In this document: piece by piece, positions 57,561-64,000 of the stretch
Layout of the letters: each line of letters begins with the position of its first letter
Numbering within the stretch: the first letter of the stretch is position 1
Assembly (NCBI GenBank): GCA_963922205.1
Contig: CAWUHX010000040.1
Location: forward strand, 1,310,405 to 1,374,404
Direction: 5' to 3'
Source of the DNA: Romanomermis culicivorax
Taxonomy: Eukaryota > Nematoda > Enoplea > Mermithida > Mermithidae
DNA length: 64,000 nucleotides
Position numbers and translations under genes: made by a program
Notes under the pieces: model-generated
The model's database searches: none
Told to the model about the DNA's origin: nothing
The model's input: the letters and a program-made list of their open reading frames with translations, nothing else

Positions 57561-57859
57561 TTTATGCTCTGTAAAATAAAAATACACTTTCGCAGCTAAC
57601 ACTGATAGCAACAAAGTAAAAGCATGGTGTGAAGTAGCTGAATTCAAGAAGCACAGTTTTCTGCTTCCACATGTCAAAGTTTGAACCTGTCTCTTAGAAT
57701 CTAATAATCTCATGGTTTTACTAATTTTTCACAAAATGTCTAAAAAAATGTTGTTTAAAGACACATTTTCTATGTACTCGGAAGAATTTTTTGATGATTC
57801 CCTATGCTTAAGCTAGAACACATTTTTCACTGTTTCGATTTTCCATAAAAAACGTGTCC

Positions 57860-58080
57860 TGAAGTCGAATTTCACACATTGAAGCTTCAGGCATACTTTC
57901 TACACCCTATAAATCGCCCTGCATGCTTAACAAATTTTGGATCATATTAAGTTGTCAAATTTACTTTCTACACCTCTTCATCGCCCTGGAAAATTAGGTT
58001 GGCAAACTTTCATATATATGTTTTGTACAGGAGTATCTTTCGTGTACCCCCTAGTTGGGCCCGTATAACTACTTTATTGC
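57860..58080 (+). repeat. Dispersed ACTTTCTACA repeat, best dispersed copy
   Basis: GGCATACTTTCTACACCC, AACAAATTTTGGATCATAT, CTTTCTACACCTCTTCATCG and TTTTGTACAGGAGTATCTTT then CGTGTACCCCC: two tandem modules plus the conserved TACAGG...GTACCCCC end also found at 12878-12907. Confidence 0.55.
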
Positions 58081-58869
58081 TTATAATCATTAGAAATTAT
58101 TTGATCAACCTGATTCTTGCTCATGTGAGTTGGAATATTAGTAATCTTTGATTGAGCCTAGTCAGGGGCCAGGTTGGATCCAGGTAGACTACCTGTGTGG
58201 GCTGGACCTAATTTTGGCCATGGGCAATGCATAGACATTCCTTCTTGGATATTTTCAAGTGTGAATACTTTTTTCGATTTTCACCCAATGGTCACATTCA
58301 CCCATTTTTCATTGTCACACAATTGTCATTCACCCAGTTGGGGTCCGGGCTATTTATTGTCGTGAAAAGACCTCAGACTAGGAATGACAGTGGATACAGC
58401 TCATAATGGGTGAGGATTCATTCAACAATCAGGAAGCTTTGAAGTTCAACTCACGCTCAGACGGAATAGGAGAAAAAGATCATTCTGTAGGACAATATTA
58501 TTCAAGAAAGATTCTGATTGTGACACTAAACATGCAAACATACACATCAAACCATACAAATGACAAGTGTAGAAAAGATTAATAGGTTAGAACAGATGAT
58601 TAAATGGAAGATTAGAAACACATGTGATGAAGTATGTCAAAGCAAAGTATAATACATTGTGCTGGCAAGGAAGTAATGTCGATTTTTGGTCGAATGTTAT
58701 CAATCAACTTTTTTTCGAACCCAGCCAAATAAATTAGGTTGTTGAATGTTTGTTTGGAAGAGCAAACATTATTTTTCTGAAAAAGGGATCACTTTTCAGT
58801 TCAAGTAGTATTCACATGCCTTCAAGTTCAAAAAGTTCAAGTAGTTCAAGTAGTGTTCAAGTAGTTCAA

Positions 58870-59390
58870 GTAGATTAACAAGGTTTGCAAGCCCTAAACA
58901 TGGGTACCTCACAGGTTGAGTGATCATGCTGTGCAACAGTATGTTATCATCTCCATATCTATACTTTCACAGTACAAAATCGAACCATTCCTTTTTGAAT
59001 CAACCCAGGAGATAGAAAGTGGATTGTGTACATTAACATCATTCTGAGGCAACGTTGGGTCAGCAGAGGCTGTAAAACGTCACAAGCGCCAGGCGAATCC
59101 ACACACTGCCGCCATTGTCCTGGAAAATATGCAGTAATCAAATTGGGAGTTGTTACCCCCTCCAATGTTCACAAGACATTGCACTTTCAGATTATTATTT
59201 GTTCTGGTCATCACGAAATAGCCTTGTCGATATGGAATTTGAAAATGATGACTAGGTCAAAATGTTCATCCAGAACTTCTTTGATTCAAAGCCCTTAGCC
59301 TTTTATTATGCAAGCAGTGCAAAGCTAACCTCTAAAATGGCAAGGTGTGATTGATAGTAATGCAGCATGTTCTGATGATTAATCATGCTT
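58870..59390 (+). pseudogene. Mariner transposase pseudogene, copy 2, internally deleted
   Basis: Matches copy 1 from CAGGTTGAGTGATC onward but lacks most of the N-terminal and central region. A local CAAGTAGTTCAAGTAG simple repeat at 58800-58875 marks one deletion edge. Confidence 0.75.
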
Positions 59391-60206
59391 CATTCAAACA
59401 TAAGATCACATTGGAAATGTAGTGAAATTTTCGACATAACTCTCTTGCCAAAAAAGTGATAGTACTTATCACAGTGAGCAACCACTCACCCGCCCGGTCA
59501 CATGATCCTTGACATTACACAGCTTATCACAGAGCTGCTTCCATGAATAAATTGATGATTTAGTCTATCTTATTCAACCTTTCAGTTGGTCTTCATTAGG
59601 GTCCTGTGAAAGGTGCCTATCGTGGTTACAGCAACATGATGATATGCACAAAAAATGCCAATAAAAGCTTCTCACGAGCTCAATGTATTGTTAAACCATA
59701 TTCTGAAACAGTAATAAGACTAAATTTTTATTTCAACAAACATCTGCACTCATGATGATCACATGGATCATTTACAAAAATTACATGAACTCTTAGCCAT
59801 CCGTAGAATTCTTCTCCATCATTAAAAACCAATAAAAACTGAAATTTAGCATTACACATCAAAAATACTGACTTAGTCCATATTAATATGGGTTGTGGTT
59901 TGAAAGAACTTTGCCCTTTCAATCCAGGTCTTCTCAATGAAATACATCATCAAAGTTCCAGTGTTTGTGCGCTCAAATTACCCAGTCCTATGAGTATTTC
60001 ACGTCTGAACTGGTAAAATCAGGAACAATCACCAAGGATTCAGGATTTTCTAATTTAAAATCCTACACTTTGGTCACTTTTAAGCATTATTTGCATGCTG
60101 TAGGCTATTACATGCACCATAACAAGTGCGTACTTGGAGTTTACCAACAAAGAACCCTCTCCTCAGTATATGATGCATACTTTTATCAATAATAATCAAC
60201 TTTCAG

Positions 60207-60450
60207 GGGTCTGCAGCAGGTGAACAAAATCCTCAGAATGCATATTTTCGTGATTAAAACCTTTGTCCACATTTGCAAACGGGGCTGCAAAATGCAAGAA
60301 TTTTCATTGTATGATGCTTGACTGCAAAATCCTGTCCCTAGCAATATACAGGGCATGTGAATTTCACTTTTGTCCTCCACAACACTAAAGTCTTCTCTCA
60401 TCGACATATATAGATGAAATAATTGATTAAGGTCTCTATTAACCATCATG
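60207..60450 (-). pseudogene. Secreted protein family copy F2, 3' part only
   Basis: Segments NQLFHLYMSMREDF, CILLGTGFCSQASYNENSC and SCILQP align with the C-terminal half of the core exon, followed by a frame break. The 5' part is missing beyond 60450, where GGTCTCTATTA words repeat. At its counterpart last exon (about 59770-59815) both the acceptor AG and the stop are lost. Confidence 0.6.
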
Positions 60451-60799
60451 TATTTGTGAATTATGTCTCTATTAACCTATGGTCTCTATTACCCATCATG
60501 TATTTGCGAATAAGTAATGCTAATCCGCCAGCATAACCGATACCTCCTCCACTACATTGTATGAGTGGGGTGCCAGTATAGGATAAATGCACTGATCAAT
60601 GCAAGAAAAGGTGTGGTTTGATGGGACCAAACATCTTGAGCAAAAATATATATGTAAGTTTTAGGGGCGATGAAAACTGTGGCCTGTTCAAGCAAAAAAT
60701 TGTGATTTTTGGACTTGGATATTTTATACCATGCTTTAAATTTTTTGCTATAAGTGTCAGCTTTAAAAAAACAATTTGGTTAAAAAAACAATTCTGTTT

Positions 60800-61430
60800 T
60801 TATTCTGCAGAGCATAAAAAACTGAGTCAATTGGTAGTTGATTGACAGTGAAAAGTTTGACAGATAGTGTAAACAGAGTGTAAATTGCCCAACAAATAGT
60901 GTAAAGCCTCAAAAGTTTAACGATACAAATTTTTTGTTTTTTAACACATTGCAGAGCTTTTGAAAAAAAATTTTATGCCTGTTCTGTGTCAATTGGAATG
61001 ATGGTACAAGAATTACAGTAAGACAATATTTCGTAAATTGCAATTTTTTGATGCCATATGTACTTAAAAATTTACGCTCTGAATGTATTCAAATATGTTT
61101 TCCAAAAATTCAGACTGTGGACTACTAGATAGCTTCTACGAATATACCGTCAAAATTGACTGAGTTCTCAGACTGTAAATTTGCGCTAGAAACCTTCCTA
61201 TATAGCGACAGTAAGACAGAAAATTATGAAAAATGCAATTATGTAATAAATATTCCTCAAAGAGCTCTACCGGAATCTTTTTTGAATTTGGAAAATGGGG
61301 CAATAGTTGACAATTTACAGTTGATTAACATTTTTGGTGTTAAAAAGTGAATATTAATGCATGCGATTGCTGATGTCAAAAACTGGGAAATTCCATCACT
61401 GTGCTTTATTGTACCAACCATAAATTTTAA
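60800..61430 (-). repeat. Unclassified repeat R47, copy 3, inverted
   Basis: The reverse complement matches 47400-47960 (TTAACATTTTTGGTGTTAAA, ATTCCTCAAAGAGCTCTACC). Confidence 0.55.
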
Positions 61431-61479
61431 AAATTTCATTCTCCAATACATTCGTTTATGTCAATTCTTGCTTTCAGAG

Positions 61480-61790
61480 TAAATCAGTGAAGTTCTGATT
61501 CATCAGTAAATAAAACATCACTTGAATTGCCAGGTGACCAATTATGATGTTCAAGGGAAGAATTAACATGCTTCTTTCTATTAGCTTCACTAATAAATAG
61601 CATTCATGCTGTGAGAAAATTGTAGTCCTTTGAATGACGTCTAATGGTGGTTTGATGGACAACTAATTCAACCCAAATAACCAATTTTTCTAACAATTGT
61701 CTGAATGTTAGTTGCGGCTGATTGTAATAACTCATTTTTGCTGTCTGCTTTTTGGCCTGTACAACAGCATACAAATGGTGAAACACTTTT
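61480..61790 (-). pseudogene. Tc1-like transposase scrap
   Basis: Minus-strand fragments LVVHQTTIRRHSKDYNFLTA and HHNWSP...DVLFTDESELH resemble the helix-turn-helix and the second catalytic Asp region (LFTDES) of Tc1-type transposases; stops between them. Confidence 0.5.
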
Positions 61791-61925
61791 TTATAACACA
61801 CAATAACACATGATACAACACAACAATATAATGTGTGTAACAGAACAAAATGGATGAGCAACGTTTTGGCAGTAATCCTACTACCTTCCTCAGGCTTTCT
61901 ACTTTTTTACCAAATTTCGAATGGA
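61715..61925. repeat. Left inverted repeat around Penelope-like element 2
   Basis: GGCAGTAATCCTACTACCTT then CCTCAGGCTTTCTACTTTTT is the near-exact reverse complement of 62710-62755. More weakly, TAACTCATTTTTGCTGTCTG at 61724 matches the reverse of 62832-62852. Confidence 0.75.
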
Positions 61926-62606
61926 GCGAGGTTGATCATCAGGGCAAACAACATCTGCCTGAGAGAAGAGGATAAATGCAAAGAAACAAGGAATACAGCA
62001 ATTGCCTTCAGGAAGAATGGGTACCCTCAAACCATAATCAGGAAGGCTCAGATACCAACCAGAGCTGAGAAGGAAGAAACTGAATATAAATGCACAATCA
62101 GGGTCCCTTACAGTGGACACCTTACTCAGAAGGTAAAACGGATATGTAAGAAATATAAAGTTAGATTGGTGGCTACCAGCAAAGACACCATATGAACACC
62201 CACCAGCACAGTGGACCCTACCAGGGAGAAAGAAGAAAAGCGGGGTGTAGTGTACAGCATACCAAGGGAACCATGCCCGAAAGTCTACATTGGGGAAACA
62301 GGACAAACATTGAAAACAAGAACATCAGAACATAAAAATGCCCTGAAGAATCACAAGGAAGAAAGTAGTGGGGTAGCTAAACATTGTTTGAAGTGTGGAT
62401 GTGCTCCAGCCTTTGAGAACACTAAGATATTGGCTCAGGAAAGCAACAACTTCAAGAGAAAAATCAGAGAGACAATGGAAATGGAAGCAGCAGGCCCTAG
62501 TAATGTAGGCATCAAAAGCATACAAATTGGGCATATATGGAACAGAAGTTTCATCACATGGGCTATAGGCAGGGAAAACCACCGACCTACCCACCAACAT
62601 ATATAG
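61915..62606 (+). pseudogene. Penelope-like element remnant 2 (RT end plus GIY-YIG endonuclease)
   Basis: A continuous frame broken by one TGA at 62193-62195. Before it comes RT-thumb sequence (AFRKNGYPQTII, RVPYSGHLTQKVKRICKKY); after it a GIY-YIG nuclease with GVVYS at 62244, KVYIGETGQTLKTRTSEHK at 62280, then KHCLKCGC and a C-terminal IWNRSF. That RT plus C-terminal GIY-YIG pairing is diagnostic of Penelope-like elements. The catalytic RT core is absent, so it is a 5'-truncated copy. Confidence 0.88.
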
Positions 62607-62626
62607 AAAATCTGGCCATATGAAAA

Positions 62627-62755
62627 TTGGCCCATATGGCCCAGTGGATAGCGCTATTGACTCACAAACTCAAAGCCCACAGTTCAAACCTCGCTCGAGT
62701 TGAAATTTGGTAAAAAAGTAGAAAGCCCGAGGAAGGTAGTAGGATTACTGCCACA
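62627..62755 (+). repeat. tRNA-like segment and right inverted repeat of Penelope-like element 2
   Basis: GGCCCAGTGGATAGCGCTAT (box-A-like) and AGTTCAAACCTC (box-B-like) are 25-30 bp apart, followed by the inverted repeat AAGTAGAAAGCCCGAGGAAG and GTAGTAGGATTACTGCC. Remnant 1 has the same order at 13561-13689. Confidence 0.6.
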
Positions 62756-63539
62756 TGTTATATTGTTGTGTTGTATCCTGTATTATAATAAAGCAATTCA
62801 CTATTTTTATGCGGTTGTACAGGCCAAAAAGCAGACAGCAAAAATGAGTTAACTGATTTTTCTTGCAGACAGGAAGTAGATTTCTACTGAATTTCTCTCC
62901 AAATAGTTGGTTAAGGCAGTGTTCATCGTTCGAGGTCAATTCTGAGGGCCCTCCAGAACTTTCAGATTCTTCAAAAAAAATTTCTCTGCAAAACTTCTGA
63001 ATTGGGTAACCAACCATTCTCAGGAAAATTTGTGACTCCTTGCTGATCTCTTTTTCCACAACTTTACATCCACAAACATGCAACCAACTAAAGCCCTATT
63101 TGTGGACTCGAGCTTTCAATATTTGGCCATGATTCCAACATATGCACAGGAATGACAATGGATAAAATGATAAGAATACATAACATATGTAAAGATGTAA
63201 TGTATTCATTTTACACAAATCTTTGTGTAAAGCATAGAAACGCTGATTAAAAAAAACTAAAAAGAGGGCACAATTTTTGCTCTCTACTGTATTTTGATCA
63301 ATATTGAAATTATTTCAAATATTAAAGGTGAGTGGAGGCACTGTGATCCTGATACCCTGATAAATAATAGAAACTTGAACAAAGTTGTCCATTCCATTTT
63401 TATCAGAGTTTGTTTTCTTGCTAACATTCTGTCCATGGGCAGAACATGTGATTTTGGCAATGATACATTGTTTTGATTGATCCAATTCACTTTGAAACTA
63501 CTGACCAGTGCACATAATGTTAATTGCAGGCTGATCTTC
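62756..63539. other. Intergenic and inverted family flank
   Basis: 62800-62852 completes the inverted repeat. 63330-63480 carries, on +, the NNRN...HSIFIRV...ANIL block seen on the minus strand upstream of copies A and E. Confidence 0.5.
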
Positions 63540-64000
63540 GAATTTTTTTCTATTTACTTCCTATAGAGATTTCGGCAAGGACAATTAAATACCATAAGTC
63601 TTATACCGAATCCAGGGGGATTAAAAAAATAAGCATTTTCAACCCTGAAAGAGAATTAACTTGTTGTCATAGTTTCATTCGCAAAAGAAGATGGTTCTAA
63701 TACACATGGAGCATTTATGGGTTATATTAGTGTCCATGGTTGCATCATTATGCAAACAAAACACACAAAGGCATCTTTTTCTTTCTGATGGAACATATTT
63801 TTTTAAGCATTGACTGCGTAAGTTATTGAATGTTATAAAATTTAGTAAAATTTTCTAAAAAATGGTTTTCACCCCTGAAACCAAAATAATTTTGTTGTCC
63901 TAGTTTGATTCTCTATAAATGATGGTTTTTATACACAAAAAGCTTTTATGGGTTACATTAGTGTCGATGGTTACAACATTGTGGGAACTAAACACATGTA
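63540..64000 (+). promoter_or_regulatory. Two tandem promoter/leader blocks of the secreted family, plus strand
   Basis: Two related blocks (about 63600-63770 and 63850-64000, spacing about 240 bp) carry TTGTTGTCCTAGTTTGATTC and ATG-led or near-ATG hydrophobic leader sequence (ATGGGTTATATTAGTGTCC). The second has TCTCTATAAATGATGG. They are in reverse orientation to all other copies, so a + strand family member probably starts right of the window. Confidence 0.55.

Larger units (their letters stand above)
54180..59850. repeat. Segmental duplicate of 44560-50720
   Basis: Anchors give a constant offset: TATAAATGCCATAAAGATTA at 45601 and 55225 (9,624), TAGAACAGATGATTAA at 48961 and 58588 (9,627). 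After the mariner the offset falls to 9,127 (GGTCTGCAGCAGG at 51081 and 60208), reflecting deletions in the second copy. Content is copy C/E, R47, the dispersed repeat, mariner and copy F1/F2. Confidence 0.85.

Noticed and set aside
44560..59850. Assembly artefact as the explanation for the 9.6-kb duplication
   Set aside because: The two copies differ by many substitutions, distinct deletions and private duplications, so they are not simple haplotype or scaffold repeats, although depth was not checked.

Overview
This is eukaryotic, almost certainly invertebrate animal DNA: AT-rich, gene-poor and full of transposable elements. It has spliced exons with GT-AG introns (one class only 49 nt), tRNA-derived SINEs, Penelope-like, RTE-like, mariner, Tc1-like, Mutator-like and LTR elements, and kilobase-scale pentanucleotide microsatellites. 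An arthropod is my best guess, on transposon flavour only; I cannot name the species.

Layout. (1) 1-5768: 3' part of a Ty3/gypsy LTR retroelement on +. An envelope-like segment with a transmembrane helix lies in the same reading frame directly upstream of protease-RT-RNase H-integrase. A 900-bp LTR (4869-5768) with perfect TGTAACG/CGTTACA ends closes it. The copy carries an in-frame TGA, and its RT has YLDN in place of YxDD. (2) 6088-18677: eight + strand exons that join in phase into an open 722-codon frame. They encode a mosaic of three S1 serine-protease-like domains with lost or altered catalytic residues, plus a cysteine-rich PAN-like linker; 5' exons are missing, probably left of the retroelement. 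Its 6.6-kb intron (10487-17120) is a nest of foldback-like elements, a Penelope remnant, a SINE with a 13-bp target duplication, and a trimer of tRNA-like repeats. (3) 18.7-25 kb: SINE, LTR and LINE remnants and one possible terminal exon with a poly(A) signal. (4) About 25-61 kb: a decayed tandem array on the minus strand of an unrecognised family of small secreted proteins. The layout is a 55-nt signal-peptide exon, a 49-nt intron and a core exon of about 570 nt, with a possible short acidic last exon. I see at least seven copies (A, B, D, C, F1, E, F2) plus two orphan signal-peptide exons, and each copy is broken. Three copies have a pentanucleotide microsatellite at the same downstream position, (TTGTA)n twice and (ATATC)n once. 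A block of about 6-7 kb is duplicated at an offset of about 9.6 kb (44.5-51 kb versus 54.1-60.4 kb). One copy is split by a Mutator-like element. (5) 60.8-64 kb: an inverted copy of an array repeat, a Tc1-like scrap, a Penelope-like GIY-YIG remnant between inverted repeats, and two family promoter regions now on the + strand.

No intact single-copy housekeeping gene is visible. The most interesting material is the envelope-before-pol retroelement, the pseudo-protease mosaic, and the secreted-protein array with its paired microsatellites.
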